51,891 nt of DNA from contig CALFSK010000001.1 of the NCBI GenBank assembly GCA_937916845.1, positions 1-51,891 on the forward strand, read 5' to 3'. The DNA is from an uncultured Lactobacillus sp. (GTDB lineage Bacteria; Bacillota; Bacilli; Lactobacillales; Lactobacillaceae). The position numbers were made by a program, and so were the translations under genes. The notes under the pieces are model-generated. The model was not told where the DNA came from. It ran no database searches and saw only the letters and a list, made by a program, of their open reading frames with translations. How positions within the stretch are numbered: the stretch's first letter is position 1; every line of letters starts with the position of its first letter. Below are positions 16,207 to 30,522 of this stretch, one piece after another.

Positions 16207-17208
16207 TTACTTCTTGTTTTTAGCCGTTTTTTGCATGTGCTCGAGTAAAATCCCAGCACCTTGCGCAACGTTGTTAAGTGGGTGTTCCGCAACGACAACC
16301 GGCACCTTCAAGTTTTCACTAATGAGCTGGTCTAAGCCGCTGAGTAACGCACCACCACCAGTTAAGGTGATCCCGCGATCAATGATGTCCGCTGCAATTT
16401 CTGGTGGCAACGTCTCCATGACGTGGTGTGCGGTACTGACGATTTGCATCAAAGTCTCGTGAATGGCTTCTTCGACCTGATTTGAATCGATATCAAGTGA
16501 CCGTGGCATCCCAGTAACCGTGTCCCGGCCCCGAACTTGCATGACCTTATCATCTTCGTCATCTTGTTTGAAGACTTGGGCGATTTGAATCTTAACTTGT
16601 TCAGCACTACGTTCACCAATTAACAGGTGATGGTTGTCCTTCACATAGTTAACGATATCTTGGTTCATGCGATCTCCAGCCATTCGTAATGAACTGCTGG
16701 CAACGATATCGCCCAATGATAGGACGGCAATATCACTGGTCCCACCACCAATATCAATGACCATGTTACCGCGTGGTTGGAAGATGTCCATGCCGGCACC
16801 AATGGCCGCCACTTTTGGTTCCACTTCCAAATAGACCTTGCTACCACCGGATTTTTCGGCAGCTTGCAAAATGGCCTTCCGTTCAATTTCAGTTGTGTTC
16901 GTTGGGGTACAGATCATGATGCTAGGACGCGACATGATTCCCCGAACGTTTAATTTTTTAATGAAATACGACAGCATTTCTTCCGTAACGTCAAAATCTG
17001 AGATCACACCGTCTTTTAACGGACGAATTGCGCGAATGTTGCTCGGTGTCTTACCTACCATTTGATAGGCTTCGGACCCTACCGCTAAAACTTGATTCGT
17101 GTTGGTATCAATGGCAACTACGGACGGTTCGTTCAATACGATGCCCTTACCCGATACATAAATCAAAACATTGGCAGTACCCAAATCAATACCAATATCT
17201 AAAGCCAT
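16207..17208 (-). CDS. mbl: Rod shape-determining protein, MreB/Mbl family
   Basis: 333 residues, an actin-like ATPase. Phosphate-1 [11 protein letters not shown] at the N-terminus, [16 protein letters not shown] as phosphate-2, and [10 protein letters not shown] near the C-terminus. It forms membrane-bound filaments that guide the elongation machinery, including the adjacent RodA. The start at 17208 is chosen because AGAGGAG lies seven bases upstream; the ATG at 17229 would put this ribosome site inside the gene. The lack of mreC and mreD nearby suggests the Mbl/MreB2 paralogue. Confidence 0.93.
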   Translation of the reverse strand: MALDIGIDLGTANVLIYVSGKGIVLNEPSVVAIDTNTNQVLAVGSEAYQMVGKTPSNIRAIRPLKDGVISDFDVTEEMLSYFIKKLNVRGIMSRPSIMICTPTNTTEIERKAILQAAEKSGGSKVYLEVEPKVAAIGAGMDIFQPRGNMVIDIGGGTSDIAVLSLGDIVASSSLRMAGDRMNQDIVNYVKDNHHLLIGERSAEQVKIQIAQVFKQDDEDDKVMQVRGRDTVTGMPRSLDIDSNQVEEAIHETLMQIVSTAHHVMETLPPEIAADIIDRGITLTGGGALLSGLDQLISENLKVPVVVAEHPLNNVAQGAGILLEHMQKTAKNKK

Positions 17209-17281
17209 GTTTTTGCTCCTCTCAAACATCCAATATACAACTTGTCATTATACCATACTCAATAGTTCATGAGAACACGCG

Positions 17282-17836
17282 CTAATCGTCGCGCCGTTTT
17301 GACCATTCATCGACCGTTAACGAATAGATCACTTCATCATGATACTGTTCATTGACCAAAATGTTTTCAGGCAAGGTTGCATCTAAATGGTACTGACGGC
17401 GTTCAGCGACCGCACGACTTGCCTTATTGTCCACCATGGCGCCCAATTGAATCTTATGAAGATCTAATTCAGTAAAAGCAATTTCTTCTAGGCGTTCGAG
17501 TGATTTAGTCATGACGCCGCGACCCGTAAAGGCTTGGCCTAACCAGTACCCAATTTCGCCGCGGTGGTTCAGTGCGCTGATATTATGGATATCAATGACC
17601 CCTGCAACTTCACCGTCCACGATGATGGTTGCCAAAAAGACGTCACCTTGAGCCTGTTTAGTTAACATGCCTTCGATGAATTGACGTTCGTCATTTGCCG
17701 TCGTCATTGCATCGACCCATGGTAACCATGTCTTTAAGTACGCGCGGTTCTGCGCAACTAAGTCAAATAATGGTTCGGCATCGGCAACTTCGGTTGGTTT
17801 CAAAGAAATATGTTTGTCAATAATGTTAATGAACAT
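17282..17836 (-). CDS. GNAT N-acetyltransferase, RimJ/RimL type
   Basis: 184 residues with the GNAT fold. N-terminal ISLKPTEVADAEPLFDLVAQNRAYLKTWLPWVD is the RimL/YdaF-like opening, and GEIGYWLGQAFTGRGVMTKSLERL holds the acetyl-CoA loop (Q/RxxGxG/A as GRGVMTK). It probably acetylates a protein N-terminus or a small amine; the target is unknown. Start ATG follows AGGAGG. It lies between the murA terminator and mbl. Confidence 0.88.
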   Translation of the reverse strand: MFINIIDKHISLKPTEVADAEPLFDLVAQNRAYLKTWLPWVDAMTTANDERQFIEGMLTKQAQGDVFLATIIVDGEVAGVIDIHNISALNHRGEIGYWLGQAFTGRGVMTKSLERLEEIAFTELDLHKIQLGAMVDNKASRAVAERRQYHLDATLPENILVNEQYHDEVIYSLTVDEWSKRRDD

Positions 17837-17881
17837 TGGAGTCCTCCTGAATGAATTAACTGGTTTACGTAGCTTCGTGTC

Positions 17882-17926
17882 ACAAAAAAGCCCTCAAAAA
17901 CGAGTTTATCGCATTTTGAAGGTTTT
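17882..17926 (-). terminator. Terminator of murA
   Basis: On the minus strand AACCTTCAAAATGCG pairs imperfectly with CGTTTTTGAGGGCTT, followed by TTTTTGTG. It lies 20 bases after the murA stop. Confidence 0.75.
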
Positions 17927-17946
17927 GTAAGCAATTATTATCTTTT

Positions 17947-19263
17947 TTATTCTGCCGCTTCGTTAGCAAAGTCAGGATTCAACGCGTAAACGGTCTCATC
18001 CGGAACGTTGATCCGTTCGATCTCCGCCCCTAACTTTTCCAACTTACCGTGGAAATTAAAGTAGCCACGGTCAAGGTATTTCAAATTAGTAATCTCGGTG
18101 TAACCATGCGCAACCAAGCCGGCAATCACCAAGGCTGCCGCTGCTCGTAAATCACTAGCAGCCACTTGCGCCCCGTTGAAGTCCGTTGGGCCATATAAAA
18201 TAACCGAACGCCCATCAATCTTAAAGTCCGCGTTCATCCGGCGTAATTCCTCAAGGTGCATAAACCGGTTTTCAAAGACCGTTTCCGTCAACAAACTCGT
18301 TCCCTGCGCACAGAGCTGCAAGATCGTCATTTGAGGCTGCATGTCGGTTGGAAAGCCGGGGTGCGGTAACGTCTTAACCGAAGTCGGCTTCAGCTTTTCC
18401 GGGCCAATGACCCGAATGCCAGCGTCTTCTTCAGTCACTTGAACACCCATTTCACGCATTTTGGAAATCAACGGTTTATTATGCTCAGCAATGGCATCTT
18501 CAACTAAGACGTTCCCCCGAGTAACCGCCGCCGCAACCATGAACGTCCCGGCTTCGATTCGATCTTGAACCACACTGTGTTCGCAACCATGCATGGCTTT
18601 GACCCCTTCGATCCGCAACGTTTCCGTTCCGGCACCGGTGATCTTCGCACCCATCTGGTTCAAGATATTTGCTAAGTCCACGATCTCTGGTTCACGAGCC
18701 ACGTTTTCCATCGTCGTGGTCCCGTCAGCCAAGGTCGCCGCCATCATAATATTTTGTGTGGCCCCAACACTTGGAAAGTCTAAGTAAATTTGGGCACCGT
18801 GTAAATGGGTTGCCCGAGCTTCAACGTAGCCATCATGGCGTTCGATTTCAGCCCCTAAAGCACTTAGACCCTTCAAGTGAAGGTCAATTGGTCGTGAACC
18901 AATTGCACAACCACCGGGCATCGCCACTTTGGCCCGCCCTAAGCGTGCCAAGAGTGGGCCCATCACAACGATGGAAGCCCGCATTTTTGAAACGTATTGA
19001 AACGGTGCTTCAGCAGATAATTTCTGACTGGCATCGATATCAACCGTCTTATTAATTTCATCAAAATCAACTTTGGTATTTAAGAACCGTAAGGCGTTAT
19101 TCATTGTAAAGACATCCGATAAAACGGGGACATTTGTTAAGTGAGTCTGACCGCTACTTGCAAGCAAACCCGCTGCCAAAATTGGTAAGACCGCGTTTTT
19201 AGCCCCTTCAATATGAACATTTCCTGTCAAACGTTGACCGCCATGAACAACAATTTCTTCCAT
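17947..19263 (-). CDS. murA: UDP-N-acetylglucosamine 1-carboxyvinyltransferase
   Basis: 438 residues. The substrate lysine lies in EGAKNAVLP (Lys22) and the fosfomycin-target cysteine in [10 protein letters not shown] (Cys119). Later blocks GFPTDMQPQ and [11 protein letters not shown] are typical. It catalyses the first committed step of peptidoglycan synthesis in the cytoplasm. Cys is kept rather than Asp, so fosfomycin sensitivity at the target is expected. Firmicutes usually have two MurA paralogues; the position next to the atp operon fits MurA1. GGAGGG lies before the ATG. Confidence 0.95.
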   Translation of the reverse strand: MEEIVVHGGQRLTGNVHIEGAKNAVLPILAAGLLASSGQTHLTNVPVLSDVFTMNNALRFLNTKVDFDEINKTVDIDASQKLSAEAPFQYVSKMRASIVVMGPLLARLGRAKVAMPGGCAIGSRPIDLHLKGLSALGAEIERHDGYVEARATHLHGAQIYLDFPSVGATQNIMMAATLADGTTTMENVAREPEIVDLANILNQMGAKITGAGTETLRIEGVKAMHGCEHSVVQDRIEAGTFMVAAAVTRGNVLVEDAIAEHNKPLISKMREMGVQVTEEDAGIRVIGPEKLKPTSVKTLPHPGFPTDMQPQMTILQLCAQGTSLLTETVFENRFMHLEELRRMNADFKIDGRSVILYGPTDFNGAQVAASDLRAAAALVIAGLVAHGYTEITNLKYLDRGYFNFHGKLEKLGAEIERINVPDETVYALNPDFANEAAE

Positions 19264-19302
19264 GGATAACCCTCCATCATCAAGCGATTATAAACAAACA
19301 AG

Positions 19303-19465
19303 TTACGTGAGATTTCGGATTGCGTCAAAAAGAAGTTCGAAGAGCAACCTCATTGAATCGTTACTAAAACAAGTTACGATCATGGTACCGAAACAGTGCT
19401 AACACTGCCCAATAAGCAATCCAAATTTAAAGCAACAACCATGGATGATGACTAACGTTCCTTTA
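19303..19465 (-). pseudogene. Possible remnant of a DUF1146 (YwzB-like) gene
   Basis: Between atpC and murA many lactobacilli carry a small DUF1146 membrane protein. Here the minus strand encodes two broken pieces: SHHPWLLL-stop-IWIAYWAVLALFRYHDRNLF, then in another frame MRLLFELLFDAIRNLT-stop. These resemble the beginning (SH..WAL...D.LF) and the end (FF...RNL) of that family, with the middle missing and stops in between. The resemblance is judged from memory and is weak; the region may simply be a long murA leader. Confidence 0.25.
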
Positions 19466-19691
19466 CACTAACCGAACGCTAGTCCCCAGCCGGTTCCTAA
19501 TCATCATAACATAGAACCCTTCTGAATAAATATTACATTTTACATTTCTGTTACAATTTCATCACAAATATTTAAGGCTTATGATTGGTTAATTAATTAC
19601 GTATCATTACCCGTTTTTTCACTTATTTTTACTCGTTGTGAGGCTAAATATTTGCATATCTATCGCAGCTGTACCTTCTCAAATTTAGGTC
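19466..19691. other. Intergenic upstream of murA
   Basis: AT-rich. On the minus strand TTCAGA and TATGAT 17 bases apart (about 19500-19535) could be the murA promoter. No other gene is visible. Confidence 0.35.
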
Positions 19692-19729
19692 ACAAAAAAA
19701 GCATCCGCACTAATGCAGATGCTTTTGCA
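19692..19729 (-). terminator. Terminator of the atp operon
   Basis: Minus strand AAAAGCATCTGCAT / GTGCGGATGCTTTTTTT. It starts 12 bases after the atpC stop. Confidence 0.93.
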
Positions 19730-19741
19730 GGATATTCACGA

Positions 19742-20170
19742 TTACCGGTGCGCAACGTGGAGTCGGTTCATCGCCCGCCGCAATGCGACTTGCGCCCGCG
19801 CTAACTCAGCATCATCATGCTTTTGTTGCGCTTCTTGAATCCGACTTTCCGCCCGCTTCCGCGCGTTTTCGGCCCGAGCAACGTCAATGTCATTTTGACG
19901 TTCAGCACTGTCCGCTACAATGGTTGCAACGTTCTCGCTGAACTCAACAAAACCACCGTTAACGGCAATTTCATCGTCTTCTTGATCACTTTCGATTTGC
20001 TTGATTCGGACTTCATCGATTGCTAATGACGCAATCACGGGAATATGGTTCGGTAAAATCCCGAGTTCCCCGTTGATCGTACGTACGATCAACATCGGGG
20101 TTTTGTTCTCATAGACCTGACCGTCTGGAGTTACGATGCTAACGGTTAATGATTTTCCATTGTCAGCCAT
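19742..20170 (-). CDS. atpC: F1Fo ATP synthase epsilon subunit
   Basis: 142 residues. N-terminal beta barrel (SLTVSIVTPDGQVYE, GELGILPNHIPVIASL) and C-terminal helical hairpin with ARKRAESRIQEAQ. It couples and inhibits F1 rotation. Last gene of the operon, 11 bases after atpD. Confidence 0.96.
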   Translation of the reverse strand: MADNGKSLTVSIVTPDGQVYENKTPMLIVRTINGELGILPNHIPVIASLAIDEVRIKQIESDQEDDEIAVNGGFVEFSENVATIVADSAERQNDIDVARAENARKRAESRIQEAQQKHDDAELARAQVALRRAMNRLHVAHR

Positions 20171-20181
20171 AGAAACCCCTC

Positions 20182-21591
<1,410 letters not shown>

Positions 21592-21604
21592 TTAATTCCT
21601 CCCA

Positions 21605-22549
21605 CTATTCTTGCGCAACCAAGCCACCAGTGATTTCAGTAATTTCAGTGGTAATAGCAGCTTGACGCGCACGGTTATATTTCAGATTTAAGCGATCGAT
21701 TAAATCGCCAGCGTTATCTGATGCGGCCTTCATCGCCGTTGACGATGAAGCGTGTTCAGCAGTCTTGGCATCCAAGATTGCCCCATAAACCAGGCTTTCG
21801 GCGTATTGTGGCAACACGGCCGACAATATGGCTTCTTCCGATGGTTCCATCTCGTATTCAGGACCAACGTCTACCCGGCTGTCCTTAGCTTTACGGTTAT
21901 CTTTTTCACTTTGTGCAAAGGTTTCTTCGGAAATCGGTAGCATTTTAACTGACCGGAACCCGGAAGAAAGCCGGTTGATAAAGTGGTTGTAGAAGACGTA
22001 AAGTTCATCGAACACTTCGTTATGGTACATCGAGGTGACTGTTTTAACGATTTCCCGCACTTCTTTAAAAGTTGGTACGTCGGAGACGCCGCGGTATTCG
22101 TACGCCACGTTTAAGCCGTTCTTTTTAAAGAAGTCCGCACCAGTACCACCAACCGCCAAAACAACGGTATTATCAGCGTTTAAGTCGTGGTTTTGCATAA
22201 AGTCATTCGTCTGTCGTAAGACGTTACTATTATAGCTTCCCACAAGCCCCCGGTCAGAGGTAATCACTAATAAACCGGTCTTTTTAACGGGACGTTGTGC
22301 CAATAATTCACTAACCGAAATGGTGTTGGAATTACTGTTAGGCACACCGGCACTGGATGTCATCAGATGAGCTTTGGCAAGATGTGACACAATGCTTTCA
22401 ACTTTTGAAGCGTACACCTGATACGTCGACGTATGCTTTTGAATCTGGTTCAACTTTGCAGTTGAGACCATTTGCATCGCGGACGTAATTTGGTGGGTCT
22501 TCTTGGTTGAGTCAATGCGGCGCTTAACATCCATTAATGATTCTGCCAT
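21605..22549 (-). CDS. atpG: F1Fo ATP synthase gamma subunit
   Basis: 314 residues, the central stalk. The N-terminal helix [19 protein letters not shown] and the C-terminal helix [19 protein letters not shown] form the rotating coiled coil. It is slightly longer than the usual 285-290 residues because of an insertion around residues 215-235 ([20 protein letters not shown]). Confidence 0.97.
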   Translation of the reverse strand: MAESLMDVKRRIDSTKKTHQITSAMQMVSTAKLNQIQKHTSTYQVYASKVESIVSHLAKAHLMTSSAGVPNSNSNTISVSELLAQRPVKKTGLLVITSDRGLVGSYNSNVLRQTNDFMQNHDLNADNTVVLAVGGTGADFFKKNGLNVAYEYRGVSDVPTFKEVREIVKTVTSMYHNEVFDELYVFYNHFINRLSSGFRSVKMLPISEETFAQSEKDNRKAKDSRVDVGPEYEMEPSEEAILSAVLPQYAESLVYGAILDAKTAEHASSSTAMKAASDNAGDLIDRLNLKYNRARQAAITTEITEITGGLVAQE

Positions 22550-22579
22550 GCACTACTCACCATCCTTTTCAGCCATTAA

Positions 22580-24657
<2,078 letters not shown>

Positions 24658-24668
<11 letters not shown>

Positions 24669-25176
24669 GCTTTCCCAACCCTTCAATATACGAATTAATT
24701 AATGCCTGTTGGCCTTCCGGATCCAACTGCTTCTTGATAATCTTCGAAGCAATTTCAACCGAAATATCTGCCACGTCAGATTGGACGTTCTTTAAGGCAT
24801 CTTGACGCTCCTGTTCAATATCCTTGCGCGCGTTTTGCTTATACTGCGTTGCTTCGTTTTGAGCGTCAGCAACGATGGTTGCACGTTGCTTTTCACCACT
24901 CTGCTTTGCTTCAGCCACAATTCCACTGGCTTCAGTTCGTGAGTGTGATAAAGCGTCGCGCCGTTGATCTGCTAAGTCGTTGGCCTCTTGCCGTGACTTT
25001 TGTGCAGAATCAATATCGTTTGCAATCTTGTCAGCCCGTTCGCCCATCATTTTCGTGATTGGGTTCCAAGCAACGACTGCAATTAACGCCATCAAAATAA
25101 TGAAACTAATCGCAATAAATAGCATATCGCCAAGGTATAAACCGGATGATGCACCGAGAATTAAATGCGAGAGCAT
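24658..25176 (-). CDS. atpF: F1Fo ATP synthase subunit b
   Basis: 172 residues. One N-terminal membrane helix (about 17-39) then a long charged coiled coil (about 45-150), the peripheral stalk. The helix contains AVVAWNPITKMMGERADKIANDI, typical of b subunits. Confidence 0.95.
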
Positions 25177-25229
25177 CTAATGACACCTCCTTCTTTCATT
25201 TTCATTAAAATGAACTCGTTGACCAATGG

Positions 25230-26200
<971 letters not shown>

Positions 26201-26382
26201 TGAATTTCACCTCTTTCCTTTAATTTCAGGTGCACGATAACCTTAACCTGTAACGAACACAACGTCAATTTTATCGGAATCTGAAATGGTAGACTAGGGT
26301 CACCCCTAATCAAAATACAATGGTAATAATACCACCACCGTCGAAAAATTTCAAAACAATTTCACGTTTTCTTCACGACGTA

Positions 26383-26436
26383 AAAATCCCACGATATCAA
26401 GCTTTCAATCAACTTTCACACCGTAGGATTTTCATA
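26383..26436 (-). terminator. Terminator of the uracil permease gene
   Basis: On the minus strand AAAATCCTACGGTG pairs with TATCGTGGGATTTTT around a long loop, ending in T. It begins about 45 bases after the permease stop. Confidence 0.75.
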
Positions 26437-26477
26437 AAGTCATTCTGATTTTCAATTCTTACAAGCGTTGGTTGCGC

Positions 26478-27758
26478 TTACTCTTCATTAACCGCCGTCT
26501 TTGGTAAGATTAAGTTCATCAAAATTCCTAACACCGTTGCGACCGCCAAACCACTGAATTGGAAAGAATTAATTTGTAAATAAGCATTCCCAATCCCAAT
26601 AACTAAAACTGCGGATGCGATCATTAAATTCCTTTTTTTATTGAAATCAATTTTATTATCAATCAGAATTCGCATCCCGCTGGAAGCAATCACCCCAAAT
26701 AAGAGGAAGCTGACCCCACCAATTACTGGTGACGGAATACTTTCAATCAAAGCGGATAATTTACCAACGAAACTAAAGACGATGGCAAAGAACGCTGCTC
26801 CACCTAAGACGTAGATACTGTGTACCCGCGTAATCGCTAAAACACCAATATTTTCACCATAAGACGTTACTGGCGGGCCACCAAAGAAAGCCGCCACAAT
26901 TGAGGCCGTCCCATCACCGGCTAAAGTATGATTTAAACCGGGATCCTTGAAGAAATTCCGCTTAGTCAGTTTATTTAGCACCATGATGTGGCCCATATGT
27001 TCGGACATCGTCACAAAGGCAATCGGTGCCATACTCAATATGGCGCCCCAATACACGCCGGGATGGTACGTTACAAATGGGATTTGGAATTTCGGTAACG
27101 AGAACCAGGGTGCGTCCATGACCGGCTGAAAGTTCACGATTCCAGCAGCCACAGCAATCAAGTACCCACACACGATTCCTAATAAAATAGGAACCAGGCT
27201 CATGAACCCGCGCAGGTACATGTTAAAGACAATCGTCAAAAGCATTGTCAGCATGGCAACGATGAAGTATCGCAAGCTATACGCGCTACCATTCATCGTC
27301 GCATCCTTAGCAGCCGTACCCGCTAAGGACAACCCAATCACCATGACAATTGGGCCAACAACAATTGGTGGTAAAGCCTTATCGATCCACCCTGAACCAA
27401 CTAAAGTCACTAGCAGGCTCACTAACAAGTAAACACACCCAACGGCAACGGTCCCCTGTGCAATGGCCGGGTATCCTGCCGTCTTCATCAATGATTGCAT
27501 CACCACAATAAATGAAAAACTAGACCCCATGTATGCCGGAATTTTATGCCGGGTAATTAAAATATACATTAAGGTCCCGACCCCGGAACTGAATAGCGCA
27601 ATCCCTGGATCCAGGCCCACCAAGATTGGCACCAACACGGTCGAACCAAACATAGAGAACAAGTGTTGAATCGACAATCCTAACCAACTACCGAATTTCG
27701 GTCGGTCATGAATATCTAAGACAACATCATCATTGTGAAACGCTGGCTTCTTTGTCAT
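26478..27758 (-). CDS. pyrP: Uracil permease, NCS2 family
   Basis: 426 residues with about 14 membrane segments. GLSIQHLFSMFGSTVLVPIL at the N-terminus and the family motif ENIGVLAITRV(H) with its conserved Glu are present. It imports uracil with protons. The upstream PyrR-type attenuator and the next gene upstream, upp, both support uracil over xanthine. The start at 27758 follows AAGGGGTG. A longer frame to 27806 begins inside the attenuator stem and is rejected. Confidence 0.93.
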   Translation of the reverse strand: MTKKPAFHNDDVVLDIHDRPKFGSWLGLSIQHLFSMFGSTVLVPILVGLDPGIALFSSGVGTLMYILITRHKIPAYMGSSFSFIVVMQSLMKTAGYPAIAQGTVAVGCVYLLVSLLVTLVGSGWIDKALPPIVVGPIVMVIGLSLAGTAAKDATMNGSAYSLRYFIVAMLTMLLTIVFNMYLRGFMSLVPILLGIVCGYLIAVAAGIVNFQPVMDAPWFSLPKFQIPFVTYHPGVYWGAILSMAPIAFVTMSEHMGHIMVLNKLTKRNFFKDPGLNHTLAGDGTASIVAAFFGGPPVTSYGENIGVLAITRVHSIYVLGGAAFFAIVFSFVGKLSALIESIPSPVIGGVSFLLFGVIASSGMRILIDNKIDFNKKRNLMIASAVLVIGIGNAYLQINSFQFSGLAVATVLGILMNLILPKTAVNEE

Positions 27759-27785
27759 AACGCACCCCTTTTTACAAAAAATTGC

Positions 27786-27895
27786 CATGAAAAAACAGCC
27801 CACCACTCAAAGTGGCCGGGCTGTCAGAAAATTCACGCAAATCCAGTAAGGGTTCACACATCCGTCATCCTTATCAGCCTCTCTGAGCTAATTTA
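27786..27895 (-). promoter_or_regulatory. PyrR-binding transcription attenuator before pyrP
   Basis: On the minus strand AGCTCAGAGAGGCT (about 27890-27875) matches 12 of 14 positions of the PyrR RNA consensus ARUCCNGNGAGGYU. About 50 bases later a strong terminator follows: CAGCCCGGCCACT / AGTGGTGGGCTG with TTTTTT (27824-27787). With high UMP or UTP, PyrR would bind and let the terminator form, shutting down uracil uptake. Confidence 0.88.
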
Positions 27896-28134
27896 AAGGA
27901 ACTGTTCAATTGCAAATAATTTTACTCGTGAACGTTGTGCTTGTCAACTAACAAAAGCAAATCTCAATCATAACAATGACCTAATTCAATCAGATCATTT
28001 GACCTAGTATCAGCGATCAAATATATTTCACATTGTACACACGTGTAATATATTTGGTCAGGTTCCAACCGCTTTATTGATTACTTCCTTATATAATAGG
28101 AAATAATTATTGAATAGCCCTAAGTTCCCGTCTA
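27896..28134. other. AT-rich intergenic region upstream of pyrP
   Basis: About 240 bases leading to the pyrP promoter. I see no open frame with a ribosome site and no terminator. Confidence 0.4.
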
Positions 28135-28462
28135 AAAACTGAAAGTGCTGGAACTAGTTCAATTGCCGCCATCGTGTTAGAAACACAGCATTTTTCGCCG
28201 CTTCGCCGGCAGAATCCGTGGGCCATGGGGTCGGCTAAGATTACTTTAAAACAAACCGGTTAAGTTTGATAGTACCCTCAACATAGCTGGAGGCCGTCCA
28301 TGATAAATCTACCGTGAGTGTGGCGTTAATCGGTGATTTCCCGATTTTACACCACCGACATCTTGAGAGACGCGGTTTTTCGGCTCTCAAGTGAGGTTCA
28401 TGACCGCTTTTTGGCATGAACCGGTCGCCACGGCAGGTGAAATCATGGACGACCGGAAGCAG
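28135..28462. repeat. Structured intergenic repeat, copy B (compound)
   Basis: Two parts. (1) 28135-28238 read on the minus strand matches copy A over about 100 bases, including AGCCGACCCCATGGCCC without a mismatch. (2) 28292-28454 folds into three hairpins inside a closing stem GGCCGTCCATGAT / ATCATGGACGACC. The hairpins are ATCGG/CCGAT (about 28329-28345), CTTGAGAG/CTCTCAAG (28362-28391) and GGTTCATG/CATGAACC (28395-28422). The loops of the last two match the copy at 40781: AGACGCGGTTTTTCGGCT versus AGACGCGGTCTATCGGCT, and GACCGCTTTTTGGC versus GACCGCCCTGTGGC. The stems differ in sequence but still pair. The element lies just past the upp terminator. Confidence 0.65.
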
Positions 28463-28465
28463 AAA

Positions 28466-28508
28466 GCAAAAATAGCGCAGGACCAATAAAGTCCGTACGC
28501 TATTTTGA
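28466..28508 (-). terminator. Terminator of upp
   Basis: Minus strand AAAATAGCGTACGGAC / GTCCTGCGCTATTTTT. It begins eight bases after the upp stop. Confidence 0.9.
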
Positions 28509-28515
28509 AAGCTAT

Positions 28516-29145
28516 TTACTTCGTACCAAACAAGCGGTCACCGGCATCGCCCAAGCCTGGGACAATGTAGCCATCTTCATTCAGATGGTCATCTAATGCG
28601 GCCGTGTAGATATCAATATCTGGGTGAGCTTCTTGAAGGGCTTTAACCCCTTCTGGAGCAGCAACTAAACACATAAACTTGATATTGCTTGCGCCCCGCT
28701 TCTTCAACATATCCATGGCCATGATGGCAGAACCACCAGTGGCTAACATTGGATCAACCACGAATAATTGGCGTTGTGAAATATCACTTGGCAATTTAAC
28801 GAAGTATTCAACTGGCTTTAAAGTCTTTTCGTCGCGATACATCCCGACGTGACCAACTTTAGCAGCGGGAATCATGTTTAAGACCCCGTCAACCATACCT
28901 AAGCCTGCCCGTAAGATTGGCACAATGGCCACTTTCTTACCAGCTAGTGTCTTCTGGGTCGTCTTGCAAATTGGCGTTTCAATTTCAATATCTTCCAAAG
29001 GCATGTCCCGTGAGACTTCGTATGCCATCAAAGTTGAAATTTCATTGACCATTTCACGGAAAACCTTTGTTCCACATTGCTTTTCCCGAATAATCGTTAA
29101 CTTATGTTGAATGAGCGGATGATTCAAAACCTCAAACTTACCCAT
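28516..29145 (-). CDS. upp: Uracil phosphoribosyltransferase
   Basis: 209 residues. PRPP loop [22 protein letters not shown] and ending [14 protein letters not shown] are diagnostic. It makes UMP from uracil and PRPP, the salvage step after PyrP uptake. The start at 29145 ([11 protein letters not shown]) gives the family length; AAGGAG lies 13 bases upstream. A GTG at 29157 would sit against that ribosome site. Confidence 0.96.
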   Translation of the reverse strand: MGKFEVLNHPLIQHKLTIIREKQCGTKVFREMVNEISTLMAYEVSRDMPLEDIEIETPICKTTQKTLAGKKVAIVPILRAGLGMVDGVLNMIPAAKVGHVGMYRDEKTLKPVEYFVKLPSDISQRQLFVVDPMLATGGSAIMAMDMLKKRGASNIKFMCLVAAPEGVKALQEAHPDIDIYTAALDDHLNEDGYIVPGLGDAGDRLFGTK

Positions 29146-29225
29146 GTTGCTACGCACGCTCCTTAGTGATTTCTTTCTATTGTAGCTAATTTAGAGAGAA
29201 AAAACCAGACCCCAATATAAATTCC

Positions 29226-30464
29226 TTAATCAACATCGATTGGGTGTTTAGATGTTAACGCCATTGCTTGCTGTTTAACATCGTCCAAGTTGGCTTGATC
29301 TTGAGGCGCTTTTAAAGCTTGTAAAATCAATTTGGCGACTTGGGCCGCTTCAGGCGCGTCAAAACCACGCGTTGTGATGGCCGGTGTCCCTAGACGAATC
29401 CCAGACGTCTTGAAGGCGCCTAACGTTTCATTTGGAATGGCTTCCTTGTTAACGGTAATGTAAACCGTATCCAATAAGTCTTGGACTTGGCGACCATTTA
29501 AACCGGACTTCGTAATGTCCAAGGTCATCAAATGGTTATCCGTTCCGCCAGAAATCACCCGAACGAGGTCGGACTGATTGAAGACTTCCGCCATTGCTTG
29601 AGCGTTATCAATAATTTGTTGGGCGTAAGCTTTAAATTCTGGTTGCAAGTCTTCGCCTAAAGCAATCGCCTTACCAGCAATCACGTGGTCTAATGGACCA
29701 CCTTGGTTGCCTGGGAAGACCGCGGAGTTGATCTTCTTGCCATATTTTTCTTTGGCAAGGATCATCCCACCACGTGGGCCGCGTAACGTTTTATGCGTTG
29801 TTGTCGTTACCACGTCGGCGTAAGGCACTGGACTTGGATGTAACCCCGCCGCAACTAACCCAGCAATGTGAGCCATGTCGACCATCAATAAGGCGCCGAC
29901 TTCATCCGCAATTTCACGGAACTTCGCAAAATCAATGATGCGGCTGTAGGCTGAGGCCCCGGCCACGATCAATTTAGGCTTAAATGCTTTAGCTTGTTCT
30001 AAAATTGCATCGTAATTTAATTCTTCAGTTTCAGGATCCAACCCATAATCATTAAAATCATAAAGTTTTCCTGAGAAGTTGACACTGGAACCGTGGGTCA
30101 AATGACCACCCGCATCCAGCGACATCCCCATGACCCGGTCACCTGGTTGGATCAAGGCCATGTAAGCAGCAGCGTTTGCCTGTGAACCAGAATGTGGTTG
30201 CACGTTGGCATATTCGGCGCCAAATAATTTCTTTGCTCGTTCAATGGCCAACGTTTCAACTTGGTCAATGAACTCGTTGCCACCGTAAAAACGGTGACCA
30301 GGATAACCTTCAGAGTACTTGTTAGTGAGGACACTACCCTGAGCAGCCCGTACGCCTTTTGAGACGATGTTTTCGGAAGCAATCAACTCAATATTATGTT
30401 GTTGACGCGCCTGTTCCTTACTAATAGCAGACCATACTTCTGGATCTTGTTCTTGGTAATTCAT
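29226..30464 (-). CDS. glyA: Serine hydroxymethyltransferase
   Basis: 412 residues, PLP enzyme of fold type I. The Schiff-base lysine is in [14 protein letters not shown], and [14 protein letters not shown] and [14 protein letters not shown] are conserved. It interconverts serine and glycine with tetrahydrofolate. The start at 30464 follows GGAGGAG. It lies 58 bases after the sua5 stop in the same direction. Confidence 0.97.
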   Translation of the reverse strand: MNYQEQDPEVWSAISKEQARQQHNIELIASENIVSKGVRAAQGSVLTNKYSEGYPGHRFYGGNEFIDQVETLAIERAKKLFGAEYANVQPHSGSQANAAAYMALIQPGDRVMGMSLDAGGHLTHGSSVNFSGKLYDFNDYGLDPETEELNYDAILEQAKAFKPKLIVAGASAYSRIIDFAKFREIADEVGALLMVDMAHIAGLVAAGLHPSPVPYADVVTTTTHKTLRGPRGGMILAKEKYGKKINSAVFPGNQGGPLDHVIAGKAIALGEDLQPEFKAYAQQIIDNAQAMAEVFNQSDLVRVISGGTDNHLMTLDITKSGLNGRQVQDLLDTVYITVNKEAIPNETLGAFKTSGIRLGTPAITTRGFDAPEAAQVAKLILQALKAPQDQANLDDVKQQAMALTSKHPIDVD

Positions 30465-30522
30465 GAATAATTCTCCTCCATTTCGCAAGTGACAACTTTC
30501 GGGTTTTCCCGACTTTCAATCA

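Noticed and set aside
28241..28486. 81-residue minus-strand reading frame
   Set aside because: It lies wholly inside the structured repeat and the upp terminator. Its peptide is an accident of the stems.
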